Assembly (NCBI GenBank): GCA_959606905.1
Contig: CAUHML010000100.1
Span: forward strand, 1-12,096
Source: an uncultured Bacteroides sp.
GTDB lineage: Bacteria; Bacteroidota; Bacteroidia; Bacteroidales; Bacteroidaceae
DNA length: 12,096 nucleotides
Direction: 5' to 3'
Under the pieces are notes generated by a model. It saw only the letters and a program-made list of their open reading frames with translations. It had not been told where the DNA came from and ran no database searches. Position 1 is the stretch's first letter. Each line of letters opens with the position of its first letter. Positions 1 to 7,415 of this stretch are shown here, piece by piece. The translations under genes and the position numbers were made by a program.

Positions 1-458
1 GTTGCAATGCTAACGAAGTAGAAGGTATGGTTATCGGTGGTCACGGTGATACTACCATGATTCCTTTGACTCGTTTCGCTACTTATAAAGGTATGCCTGT
101 AGCTAACTTCATTTCTGCTGAAAAATTGGAAGAAGTTGCTGCCGCTACTATGGTAGGTGGTGCTACACTGACTAAGTTGCTGGGTACTTCTGCATGGTAT
201 GCACCGGGTGCAGCAGGAGCATTCGTCGTTGAATCTATCCTGCACGACCAAAAGAAAATGGTTCCTTGTTCAGTATTCCTGGAAGGCGAATACGGCGAAT
301 CTGATCTTTGCATCGGTGTTCCTGTTATCCTGGGCAAGAATGGCATCGAAAAGATCGTTGAACTGAACCTGAACGAAGACGAAAAAGCTAAGTTTGCTGC
401 TAGCGCTAAAGCTGTTCACGGCACTAACGCTGCTTTGAAAGAAGTAGGTGCTCTTTAA
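1..458 (+). CDS. mdh: Malate dehydrogenase, C-terminal part (5' end outside window)
   Basis: This is the last roughly 151 residues of an NAD-dependent malate dehydrogenase, a cytoplasmic enzyme that interconverts malate and oxaloacetate. In Bacteroides it belongs to the reductive branch from oxaloacetate towards fumarate and succinate. The frame is open from base 3, so the gene enters from the left and no start is visible. The segment GGHGDTTMIPLTR holds the catalytic histidine of the LDH/MDH family, in the MDH-like form GGHGD followed by an MxPLxR stretch. The rest is the usual C-terminal substrate-binding domain, including the SVFLEGEYG and CIGVPVILGKNGIEKI segments, and it ends at a normal position (KEVGAL, then TAA). 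Codon use is biased towards a few codons (for example GCT for Ala), as in highly expressed genes. Lactate dehydrogenase is the alternative, but the sequence reads as the MDH3-like bacterial type. Confidence 0.95.
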   Translation, partial: CNANEVEGMVIGGHGDTTMIPLTRFATYKGMPVANFISAEKLEEVAAATMVGGATLTKLLGTSAWYAPGAAGAFVVESILHDQKKMVPCSVFLEGEYGESDLCIGVPVILGKNGIEKIVELNLNEDEKAKFAASAKAVHGTNAALKEVGAL

Positions 459-490
459 TCTAAAGATCCCCTTTAACTTTATATAAGCAA

Positions 491-564
491 GAAAGTTCCT
501 ATTCTTTTAAAAGGTGTCTTCTTTGTAGAAAGACACATGGTAAGAATAGGAACTTTCTCTTTTT
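491..564 (+). terminator. Large two-part hairpin terminator after mdh
   Basis: A perfect 16-base inverted repeat (491-506 with 542-557) encloses a second, 7-base perfect stem (514-520 with 530-536). The plus-strand stem is followed by TCTTTTT (558-564). This fits an intrinsic terminator for mdh. It starts about 32 bases after the mdh stop and reaches the stop codon of the converging minus-strand gene at 563. Read on the minus strand it is followed only by a moderately T-rich stretch, so it may also stop that transcript, less strongly. Confidence 0.85.
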
Positions 565-2014
565 AGTTCTCCGCCGATTTCTTCACTGCCTTCATACAGT
601 AATAGAACAACCAAAATGAATCTCGGTAATTGATTTCCAACATTTTCTGATTCATCGTTCCTCCTTTCAACAAAGCATGAAATGAATTAAAATCCTTCAC
701 TACCTCCTGTCCCACCGGATAGCGACGCAATATGTCCGGATGTTGTGTTGCCAGTACCAGCAACGCTTCTTCGTAATAACGGGGAAGCTTGACGCTAAAA
801 GGCTTGTACAACAAACTGAATACCTTATAGAACTTATCCACATCTTTTGATATCAACAGCCCGCAAAGCAAATAATCCACAGCTTTCCGGTTTTCGGGAT
901 AACGGTCTACCATACGTGCCATATCCGAAAGAAAAGGATGCGCACCTATAAAAAACGGAGACGTATTCTTTCCACTGTTAATCTTATCTTCCACACCGGC
1001 TGACGCCAAGTATTCACCCAGCAACTGTGCCTGTTTCGTGTGGCAACTTGTATGCTTCATTACTTCTACATACTTGGCAAGCATTCGATTGCGACCTTGA
1101 TGGACACAAGCGTCCACAATTGCTCTCATAGAACGAAAACTGTTCCCGTAGGGAGAAAGAATTCCTGCCTGGAAAGCATTATGAAGCAATTCGTTATCCA
1201 GTTCCAAAGCACGGAAGAACTGCATATTAAAATTACGACAGAATTGCTTGTCTACACGTTCATAAAAGAAACAGGCAGGTTCGGTCACTCCATAAGCAAA
1301 CATCCGTTCCGGCAACTGTCCCTTTTCTGAAAGAGCCAACAAAATCCAGCGCAACAAAGAAGAATTCTTTTTCGTCATTTCCGGAGTCACATTCTGTAAA
1401 ATGGCATCCCAATTTCTATTCTCAGCAAGGTGGTCTATGCGAGAAATGAATTCCGTTTCCTTCTGCTTTTCATCGGTCACTTCACGGTAAACGATGAAAC
1501 CCAACAGTAAACAAGGCACGATGTAAGTGAAAAAAGGAGAAGAAAAGAAATAACGTTCTCCCCATGCTACCGGAGCCTTTCTTCGGATCGTAAGCAACCA
1601 TACAAGCAACGTTAACACAGCAGAAATGCTACACCACCACATCGAACGGACCAAAAGCACATCAGCAAACTGCCCGCTCATAAACCAGATAACCGGAATG
1701 AATGAAAGCCACAACAATCCTTTATTGCGCGTCAAACGGGCGATGATACAATCGGCTGAAAGCAACACAATAAGCACAAACAACATTTGCACCAAAGCTC
1801 CACTTGTACGGAACCGGAAGAATTGTAGGAGATAAGCCCCTACATATTGCGCCCAATCAGAAGGAAGGGAAAGTTGTATACCGGCAAAATCAGGCGTGAA
1901 AGAGAAAAAAGAGTTTCCTTCCAGTAACCAAAGATAATTAGGAAAAACAATATACCAAATCAGAAAAATTACCGGACAGACCAGTAATAAATGAAATAAA
2001 AATATCTTCTTCAT
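563..2014 (-). CDS. DUF6057-like membrane protein with helical C-terminal half
   Basis: This 483-residue protein resembles, from memory, the DUF6057 family of Bacteroides; its function is unknown. It has about five hydrophobic segments, near residues 5-25, 72-95, 99-115, 126-144 and 158-176. They are followed by a basic/acidic stretch and a mostly helical, soluble-looking half (about 180-483) with regularly spaced Leu, Ala and Tyr, reminiscent of TPR-like repeats but without a clear consensus. The start at 2014 gives an MKKIFLFHLLL membrane-entry segment. It begins 6 bases after the stop of the upstream lipoprotein gene, so the two are almost certainly co-transcribed and probably act together at the cell envelope. 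No catalytic motif is visible. The family name is recalled rather than searched; the membrane topology is read from the sequence. Confidence 0.75.
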   Translation of the reverse strand: MKKIFLFHLLLVCPVIFLIWYIVFPNYLWLLEGNSFFSFTPDFAGIQLSLPSDWAQYVGAYLLQFFRFRTSGALVQMLFVLIVLLSADCIIARLTRNKGLLWLSFIPVIWFMSGQFADVLLVRSMWWCSISAVLTLLVWLLTIRRKAPVAWGERYFFSSPFFTYIVPCLLLGFIVYREVTDEKQKETEFISRIDHLAENRNWDAILQNVTPEMTKKNSSLLRWILLALSEKGQLPERMFAYGVTEPACFFYERVDKQFCRNFNMQFFRALELDNELLHNAFQAGILSPYGNSFRSMRAIVDACVHQGRNRMLAKYVEVMKHTSCHTKQAQLLGEYLASAGVEDKINSGKNTSPFFIGAHPFLSDMARMVDRYPENRKAVDYLLCGLLISKDVDKFYKVFSLLYKPFSVKLPRYYEEALLVLATQHPDILRRYPVGQEVVKDFNSFHALLKGGTMNQKMLEINYRDSFWLFYYCMKAVKKSAEN

Positions 2015-2020
2015 AGCATC

Positions 2021-3463
2021 TTATTTTTGAGGGAAGAATAAAGCATTAAGCTGTTTCTGTGGCAATGTCACCTCCCCCTTAATAAATTCGGGAATATTAT
2101 AGGACTTCGTACGTAACACATTATGTTCAACAGTAGACTGAGGGAGCAGGAAAGGTTTATGTATGTTTCCCTTTTCATCCATCCAAGCAATGAAAAGCCT
2201 TGTATAGCGGCCGTCTAGCCTACGGCTACTAAACAAAATCCAACGACCGTTCGACGACCAGGAATGATAGCTCTCAGTCTCGGCACTATTCAGAATTTTA
2301 ACGTCCAGTTCCTCACCGTCAGATAGTCTCAGCATTTTCAAATCTGCCTCTTTGTGCCAAATAGGGAAAGTGGCACAAGCCGCTTTCGTGTACAGCAAAT
2401 AACGTCCATCGGGAGACAAACGCGGAAAAGAGACACTGCCTCCATCGCGCTCCGCATTGTATATCGTATCAATTCGTTCGCCAAACGTTCCGGTTGCCTC
2501 ATCAAAATCGACTTTGCAAAGGCTATAATGCAAATTTTGGTAATCTATTGGCATATTCTTAGGTAAAGCGCCACAATAATAGAGCGATTTCCCATCTGCC
2601 GACCAGGCAGGAAATGTCTCCCAATGTGCTTCGTCCATAAAGCGTTTATCCGTCAGTACCTTCTTGGTCTGAGTGTCATATAAAATCAAGTCAGACTGAA
2701 GATCATACACTTCCAGCGCCTTTTCACCTTCACTAAGAAAAGACTGACGGGTGAGATTGGAAGAAAACACGATATATCGTCCATTGGGATGCCACATCGG
2801 ATAGGTTCCGCTTTTCTTGGGACCGGTTGTCTCCAACGGTAGTTTGCTCAATTCACCATCTTTCCATAAAGCAGTGCCACCACCTTCTCCCCTGACATGA
2901 AATATCATTTGTTGTGGAGAATAATTAGCGAAAGAATGACAGTTCATGCACTTACTTTTATCCGCACGATTAGTAGCAATCTCCTTTTCTTCGAACGAAG
3001 TGAGATTCCTCTGATAAATACCCAGCATATTCCAACCTTCATATCCCGGTTCTATCAGCCGATAAGCAATCCATTCGTCAATAGCATCCGATGCAACCCG
3101 AACCGTGAAAGGTTTATATCGTACCCCTTCAGGAGAAGACGAATTCCATACGGACACTGTGATTTCCAGATCTTTGTCCTTCAGTTTGTCTAACATTTCC
3201 TTCCACTTTTTCTTCGGGATACGAACCTCATGCTTACCCGTGACTGTCAGAAGATTGACACCTTCACCCGCAAAATCGGCACGTATTTCTTGTGCACCCT
3301 TCACTTCGAAATTTAAAGGCGCTATATTATAAGGTATAGCCGTAAACGTATAATCAGGAAAAACAGACGGATAACTGTTACTGACAGTTTGTGCCTCTTT
3401 TACATTTTCGCAGGATATAAACAATCCCACACTTATCGCTCCGATAAGCCATTTAATATTCAT
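2021..3463 (-). CDS. PD40/TolB-type beta-propeller lipoprotein with one haem c motif
   Basis: This predicted 480-residue lipoprotein begins with MNIKWLIGAISVGLFISC, a type II signal peptide with Cys18 as the lipidated residue. A further in-frame ATG at 3535 lies upstream of the promoter-like element at 3501-3532 and would add a non-signal extension, so 3463 is chosen. An N-terminal domain (about 35-165) is followed by CMNCH (Cys172, Cys175, His176), the covalent haem c attachment signature. PD40/TolB-like blades come next, recognisable by WHPNGRYIVFSS (about 224-235), WSADGKSLYY (287-296), LSPDGRYLLY (349-358) and WSSNGRWILFSS (402-413). Lipidation would place it in the periplasm or on the outer membrane, where it could carry one haem. 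It is the first gene of a two-gene unit with the DUF6057-like protein. Redox or haem binding is inferred from the motif alone. No distal ligand can be assigned, and a structural or metal-binding role for the cysteines is possible. Confidence 0.8.
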   Translation of the reverse strand: MNIKWLIGAISVGLFISCENVKEAQTVSNSYPSVFPDYTFTAIPYNIAPLNFEVKGAQEIRADFAGEGVNLLTVTGKHEVRIPKKKWKEMLDKLKDKDLEITVSVWNSSSPEGVRYKPFTVRVASDAIDEWIAYRLIEPGYEGWNMLGIYQRNLTSFEEKEIATNRADKSKCMNCHSFANYSPQQMIFHVRGEGGGTALWKDGELSKLPLETTGPKKSGTYPMWHPNGRYIVFSSNLTRQSFLSEGEKALEVYDLQSDLILYDTQTKKVLTDKRFMDEAHWETFPAWSADGKSLYYCGALPKNMPIDYQNLHYSLCKVDFDEATGTFGERIDTIYNAERDGGSVSFPRLSPDGRYLLYTKAACATFPIWHKEADLKMLRLSDGEELDVKILNSAETESYHSWSSNGRWILFSSRRLDGRYTRLFIAWMDEKGNIHKPFLLPQSTVEHNVLRTKSYNIPEFIKGEVTLPQKQLNALFFPQK

Positions 3464-3500
3464 GATGTGTTGTATTATTGATTGCAGGTAACATTTTCTG

Positions 3501-3532
3501 CAAATATATATAAAACTGGAAACACAAACGAA
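3501..3532 (-). promoter_or_regulatory. Bacteroides-type promoter of the lipoprotein/DUF6057 unit
   Basis: On the minus strand, TATATTTG (3508-3501) matches the -7 consensus TAnnTTTG. TTCG (3532-3529) stands 20 bases upstream as a near-consensus -33 box, within a run of TTTG-like words. Transcription would start near 3495, leaving a leader of about 30 bases before the ATG at 3463. Confidence 0.65.
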
Positions 3533-3550
3533 CAAACAAATAACAAATTA

Positions 3551-3582
3551 GCTGTTGGAAGGAAAATATTTCAAACAACAGC
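3551..3582. repeat. Short inverted repeat between the divergent promoters
   Basis: GCTGTTG (3551-3557) and CAACAGC (3576-3582) are perfect 7-base arms separated by 18 AT-rich bases. They lie between the two divergent promoters, upstream of both -33 regions. A regulator-binding site is possible but unproven. No T-run follows on either strand in a position that would make it a terminator. Confidence 0.35.
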
Positions 3583-3607
3583 CCGTTATTAAAAAAAGCT
3601 AATTCAT

Positions 3608-3638
3608 TTTGTGCTTTCAAAGAAAGCATATACTTTTG
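3608..3638 (+). promoter_or_regulatory. Consensus Bacteroides promoter of the export operon
   Basis: TTTG (3608-3611), a 19-base spacer and TACTTTTG (3631-3638) match the TTTG-N19-21-TAnnTTTG pattern of the main Bacteroides sigma factor exactly. Transcription should begin near 3645, giving an untranslated leader of about 120 bases before the tolC-like gene. The leader carries a small dyad, TTGTT-6-AACAA, at 3659-3674, immediately after the predicted start, which could be an operator. Confidence 0.75.
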
Positions 3639-3764
3639 CATCGTTGTTTATGCAATTATTGTTCGTGATAACAAGTTCAAAAAAACAGACTACTTCAATA
3701 AACAAATTACATAAGAAGCGGGTTATTAAAATAGAAGTATCACCTTATTAATATGCAAGATGCG

Positions 3765-5228
3765 ATGAAAAAGCTATTTCTTCTGACAATACTGCTAAGT
3801 ATGACTTTTATAGTAAAAGGGCAAACTTTACTAAGCTTGGATAGTTGCCGCGCATTAGCCCTTGCCAACAATAAAGACTTGTTGATTAGCAATGAAAAGA
3901 TAAATGCGGCCCACTATGAGAGAAAAGCAGCATTTACCAACTACCTGCCCAACTTCTCGGCAACCGGGACCTATATGAGAAACCAAAAAGAGTTTTCTCT
4001 ATTAAATAAAGATCAGAAAGCTGCGCTTTCGGGATTAGGGACTAATCTGGCAGGTCCCATACAACAGGCTGCTACACAGATTGCAACAGCACATCCCGAA
4101 CTTGCTCCATTAATATCTTCATTAAGCGGAGAACTCGGTGCCGTTTTACCTGCCCTCGATCAAGTAGGAAATTCATTAGTAGATGCCCTCCGTACAGATA
4201 CAAGAAATGTATATGCCGGCGCTATCACACTGACCCAACCTCTCTATATGGGTGGTAAGATCCGCGCCTACAACAAAATAACAAAGTACGCCGAAGAGTT
4301 AGCCCAGCAGCAGCACCAAGGCGGTATGCAGGAAGTAATTATGAGTACTGACCAGGCTTACTGGCAGGTTATTTCGCTGGTAAACAAAAAGAAACTGGCG
4401 GAAGGATATCTGAAACTTCTGCAGCAACTGGACAGCGATGTGGAAAAGATGATTGCCGAAGGAGTAGCAACCAAAGCGGACGGTTTATCCGTACGGGTAA
4501 AAGTAAATGAAGCGGAAATGACACTAACGAAAGTGGAAGACGGATTAAGCCTTGCCCGAATGTTGTTATGTCAACTATGTGGCATTGATCTTAGCTCTCC
4601 CATTACGTTAGCGGACGAAGATATGGAAGATATTCCGTTACTCACAACAGATACTCATTTCGATATGTCTACCGCTTATGCAAATCGTCCGGAGATACGC
4701 AGTCTCGAACTGGCTACACAGATTTACAAGCAAAAAGTAAATGTAACCCGTGCCGAACATCTTCCTTCGATTGCACTAATGGGGAATTACATGGTCACCA
4801 ATCCTTCTGTCTTCAATAGTTTTGAGAACAAATTCAAAGGAATGTGGAATGTGGGTGTCATGGTACAGATACCTATATGGCATTGGGGAGAAGGTATTTA
4901 CAAAACCAGAGCCGCCAAATCAGAAGCACGTATCGCACAATACCAACTTCAAGACGCTAGAGAAAAAATAGAATTGCAAGTCAATCAAGCTGCATTCAAA
5001 GTAAATGAAGCAGGTAAAAAGCTGGTGATGTCTACCAAGAATATGGAAAAGGCGGAAGAAAATCTCCGTTACGCCACACTCGGCTTCAAAGAGGGAGTCA
5101 TTGCCACCAGCAATGTTCTTGAAGCCCAGACAGCCTGGCTATCTGCCCAATCAGAAAAGATTGACGCTCAAATAGACGTAAAATTAACAGAAATCTATCT
5201 AAAGAAATCATTAGGAACTCTTAAATAA
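3765..5228 (+). CDS. TolC-family outer-membrane efflux channel
   Basis: This is a TolC-like outer-membrane factor (OEP family) that would form the trimeric exit duct of the exporter encoded by the next three genes. From the ATG at 3765 the protein has 487 residues and a typical signal peptide, MKKLFLLTILLSMTFIVKGQ. An in-frame ATG at 3753 would only add MQDA in front and weaken the basic n-region, so it is less likely; neither has a Shine-Dalgarno site. The two OEP repeats are visible: the first begins at SLDSCRALALANNKDLL, and the second follows TAYANRPEIRSLELATQIYKQ. Each contains long amphipathic helices and a barrel strand pair (ITLTQPLYMGGKI and VGVMVQIPIWHWGEG). An Ala/Gln/Leu-rich insert of about 60 residues separates the strands of the first repeat and probably forms a surface loop. 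The hlyD-like gene begins 10 bases after the stop. Confidence 0.9.
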   Translation: MKKLFLLTILLSMTFIVKGQTLLSLDSCRALALANNKDLLISNEKINAAHYERKAAFTNYLPNFSATGTYMRNQKEFSLLNKDQKAALSGLGTNLAGPIQQAATQIATAHPELAPLISSLSGELGAVLPALDQVGNSLVDALRTDTRNVYAGAITLTQPLYMGGKIRAYNKITKYAEELAQQQHQGGMQEVIMSTDQAYWQVISLVNKKKLAEGYLKLLQQLDSDVEKMIAEGVATKADGLSVRVKVNEAEMTLTKVEDGLSLARMLLCQLCGIDLSSPITLADEDMEDIPLLTTDTHFDMSTAYANRPEIRSLELATQIYKQKVNVTRAEHLPSIALMGNYMVTNPSVFNSFENKFKGMWNVGVMVQIPIWHWGEGIYKTRAAKSEARIAQYQLQDAREKIELQVNQAAFKVNEAGKKLVMSTKNMEKAEENLRYATLGFKEGVIATSNVLEAQTAWLSAQSEKIDAQIDVKLTEIYLKKSLGTLK

Positions 5229-5238
5229 CTCATATTAT

Positions 5239-6231
5239 ATGGCAACTACAAAATCACAAAACAGCAATATGCTGCTTGCATTCCTTACCCTGCTGGGAGT
5301 TATTGCAATCGTTGCAGTCGTTGGTTTTTTCATGCTTCGCAAAGGACCTGAGATTATCCAAGGACAGGCTGAAGTTACTGAATATCGTGTTTCAAGCAAA
5401 GTTCCGGGACGTATATTGGAATTTCGCGTGAAAGAAGGCCAACAAATAAATGCCGGTGACACACTGGCTATCCTGGAAGCGCCGGACGTAGTGGCCAAAA
5501 TGGAACAGGCGCGTGCCGCGGAAGCTGCCGCACAAGCGCAGAATGAAAAAGCAATCAAGGGTGCCCGCCAGGAACAGATACAGGCTGCTTATGAAATGTG
5601 GCAAAAAGCACAGGCAGGAGTTACCATTGCCGAAAAATCATACAAGAGGGTGAAGAACCTTTATGAACAAGGAGTAATGCCCGCACAAAAACTGGACGAA
5701 GTTACTGCACAGCGTGACGCCGCCATTGCCACTGAGAAAGCTGCGAAAGCACAATATACAATGGCTAAGAACGGAGCCGAACGTGAGGACAAAATGGCTG
5801 CGGAAGCACTGGTTAACCGGGCAAAAGGAGCTGTTGCCGAAGTTGAATCTTATATTAAGGAGACATATCTGATCGCTCCTGCTTCGGGAGAAGTATCGGA
5901 GATATTTCCCAAAGTAGGCGAACTGGTAGGTACAGGCGCACCGATTATGAATATTGCCGAACTCAACGATATGTGGGTAACGTTCAACGTACGTGAAGAC
6001 TTGCTCAAAAACCTGACTATGGGAACAGAATTTGAAGCTGTTGTACCTGCACTTGACAATAAAGCCATCAAACTGAAAGTATATTATCTGAAAGATTTAG
6101 GTACTTACGCTGCTTGGAAGGCAACCAAAACAACCGGCCAGTTCGACCTGAAAACATTCGAAGTGAAAGCCAGCCCTCTGGAGAAAATAGAAAATCTTCG
6201 TCCGGGTATGTCTGTCATCATTGATAAGTAA
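5239..6231 (+). CDS. HlyD-type periplasmic adaptor (membrane fusion protein)
   Basis: This 330-residue adaptor would bridge the inner-membrane permeases and the TolC-like channel. One uncleaved transmembrane anchor (about 11-33) is followed by the first half of the lipoyl/barrel-sandwich domain (about 45-77, VSSKVPGRILEFRVKEGQ). A long Ala/Lys/Glu-rich coiled coil follows (about 80-205) and contains the NLYEQGVMPAQKLDEV turn. The second lipoyl half (about 210-240, IAPASGEVSEIFPKVGELV) and a beta-barrel domain up to residue 330 complete the fold. This domain order and length match the EmrA/YbhG/YhiI-type adaptors used with ABC-2 permeases. The start is the first ATG, 10 bases after the upstream stop, and the next gene begins 2 bases after this stop, so the genes are translated as one operon. 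The substrate cannot be deduced. Confidence 0.92.
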   Translation: MATTKSQNSNMLLAFLTLLGVIAIVAVVGFFMLRKGPEIIQGQAEVTEYRVSSKVPGRILEFRVKEGQQINAGDTLAILEAPDVVAKMEQARAAEAAAQAQNEKAIKGARQEQIQAAYEMWQKAQAGVTIAEKSYKRVKNLYEQGVMPAQKLDEVTAQRDAAIATEKAAKAQYTMAKNGAEREDKMAAEALVNRAKGAVAEVESYIKETYLIAPASGEVSEIFPKVGELVGTGAPIMNIAELNDMWVTFNVREDLLKNLTMGTEFEAVVPALDNKAIKLKVYYLKDLGTYAAWKATKTTGQFDLKTFEVKASPLEKIENLRPGMSVIIDK

Positions 6232-6233
6232 CC

Positions 6234-7415
6234 ATGAAAGAGAGAGAAAAAAAATATATAGCATTGTGGCAGGTCATGCAAAGAGAGTGCCGGAGGTTAG
6301 TATCACGTCCGCTATATCTCTTTTGCATGGTGATAGCTCCATTGTTCTGCTATGTATTTTTCACTACTTTAATGGATTCGGGACTTCCCAAAGATCTTCC
6401 GGCAGGTGTGGTAGATATGGATGATTCATCTACCTCCCGCAACATCGTGCGCAATCTGGACGCTTTTTCGCAGACAGGTGTCGTCGCCCATTACAGCAAT
6501 GTGAGTGATGCACGTATTGCCGTACAGGAAGGGAAAATCTACGGATTCTTCTACATTCCGAAAGGTCTGTCCGCCGAAGCGCAAAGCCAACGGCAACCCA
6601 CAATTTCCTTCTATACCAATTATTCTTATCTGATTGCAGGCTCCCTGCTTTTCAGGGATATGAAAATGTTGGGAGAACTGACAGCCGGTGCTGCCGCACG
6701 AACCACACTCTATGCAAAAGGCGCCACGGAAGATCAGGCAATGGGGTTTCTTCAACCGATCGTGATTGATACGCATCCATTAAATAATCCATGGCTGAAC
6801 TACTCTGTATATCTATGCAACACATTGATACCGGGTGTTCTTATGCTGCTTATATTTATGGTAACGGTTTATTCTATCGGGGTGGAAATCAAAGACCGTA
6901 CCGCCCGTGAATGGTTACGCATGAGCAATAACTCCATTTACATTGCACTGGCAGGGAAACTGCTTCCACATACAGTTGTTTTTTTCATCATGGGTATATT
7001 TTATAATGTATACTTATACGGTTTCCTCCATTTCCCATGCAATAGTGGTATCTTCCCTATGATTTTCGCCACACTTTGCCTTGTACTAGCATCGCAATGT
7101 TGCGGTATAGTCATGATAGGTACATTACCCACTCTCCGGCTTGGATTAAGTTTTGCCTCTTTGTGGGGCGTCATTTCTTTCTCCATTTCCGGCTTCTCAT
7201 TCCCTGTTATGGCAATGCACCCTGTACTGCAGGCGCTCAGCAACCTATTCCCATTGCGTCATTATTTTCTAATCTATGTCGACCAGGCACTCAACGGATA
7301 TAGCATGGCTTACTCTTGGAGCAATTACATGGCACTATTAATATTTATGATGCTCCCCTTCTTTGTGGTTCACCGCTTGAAGGAGGCACTGGTTTACTAT
7401 AAATACATACCCTAA
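6234..7415 (+). CDS. ABC-2 type transporter permease, first of a pair
   Basis: This 393-residue inner-membrane protein has the ABC2_membrane_3 (YhhJ/YbhS/YbhR-like) architecture. A cytoplasmic start and one transmembrane helix (about 26-46) are followed by a periplasmic domain (about 50-180) containing PAGVVDMDDSSTSRNIVRNL and YGFFYIPKGLS. Five or so hydrophobic helices make up the C-terminal half, with the family segment LSNLFPLRHYFLIY near the end. It would form half of the translocation pore together with the next gene. The ATG is separated by two bases from the hlyD stop, and the stop directly abuts the next start, so translational coupling is likely. The nucleotide-binding subunit expected beside such permeases is absent. 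The substrate is unknown. Confidence 0.88.
   Translation: MKEREKKYIALWQVMQRECRRLVSRPLYLFCMVIAPLFCYVFFTTLMDSGLPKDLPAGVVDMDDSSTSRNIVRNLDAFSQTGVVAHYSNVSDARIAVQEGKIYGFFYIPKGLSAEAQSQRQPTISFYTNYSYLIAGSLLFRDMKMLGELTAGAAARTTLYAKGATEDQAMGFLQPIVIDTHPLNNPWLNYSVYLCNTLIPGVLMLLIFMVTVYSIGVEIKDRTAREWLRMSNNSIYIALAGKLLPHTVVFFIMGIFYNVYLYGFLHFPCNSGIFPMIFATLCLVLASQCCGIVMIGTLPTLRLGLSFASLWGVISFSISGFSFPVMAMHPVLQALSNLFPLRHYFLIYVDQALNGYSMAYSWSNYMALLIFMMLPFFVVHRLKEALVYYKYIP

Noticed and set aside
491..557. The arms (AGTTCCTATTC and GAATAGGAACT) look like the half-sites of a yeast FLP recombination target.
   Set aside because: The arms are 35 bases apart rather than 8, enclose a second hairpin, and are followed by a T-run after mdh. 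This is an intrinsic terminator and the resemblance is coincidental.
3464..3535. A possible upstream start (ATG at 3535) for the PD40 lipoprotein.
   Set aside because: It lies upstream of the likely promoter and would put 24 Cys- and Tyr-containing residues before a clear lipoprotein signal peptide.
3551..3582. The 7-base inverted repeat considered as a terminator.
   Set aside because: No gene ends here and no T-run follows on either strand; kept only as a possible binding site.
3453..3641. A 62-codon minus-strand frame in the divergent intergenic region.
   Set aside because: It spans both promoters and the start of the lipoprotein gene, and its composition is that of AT-rich non-coding DNA.
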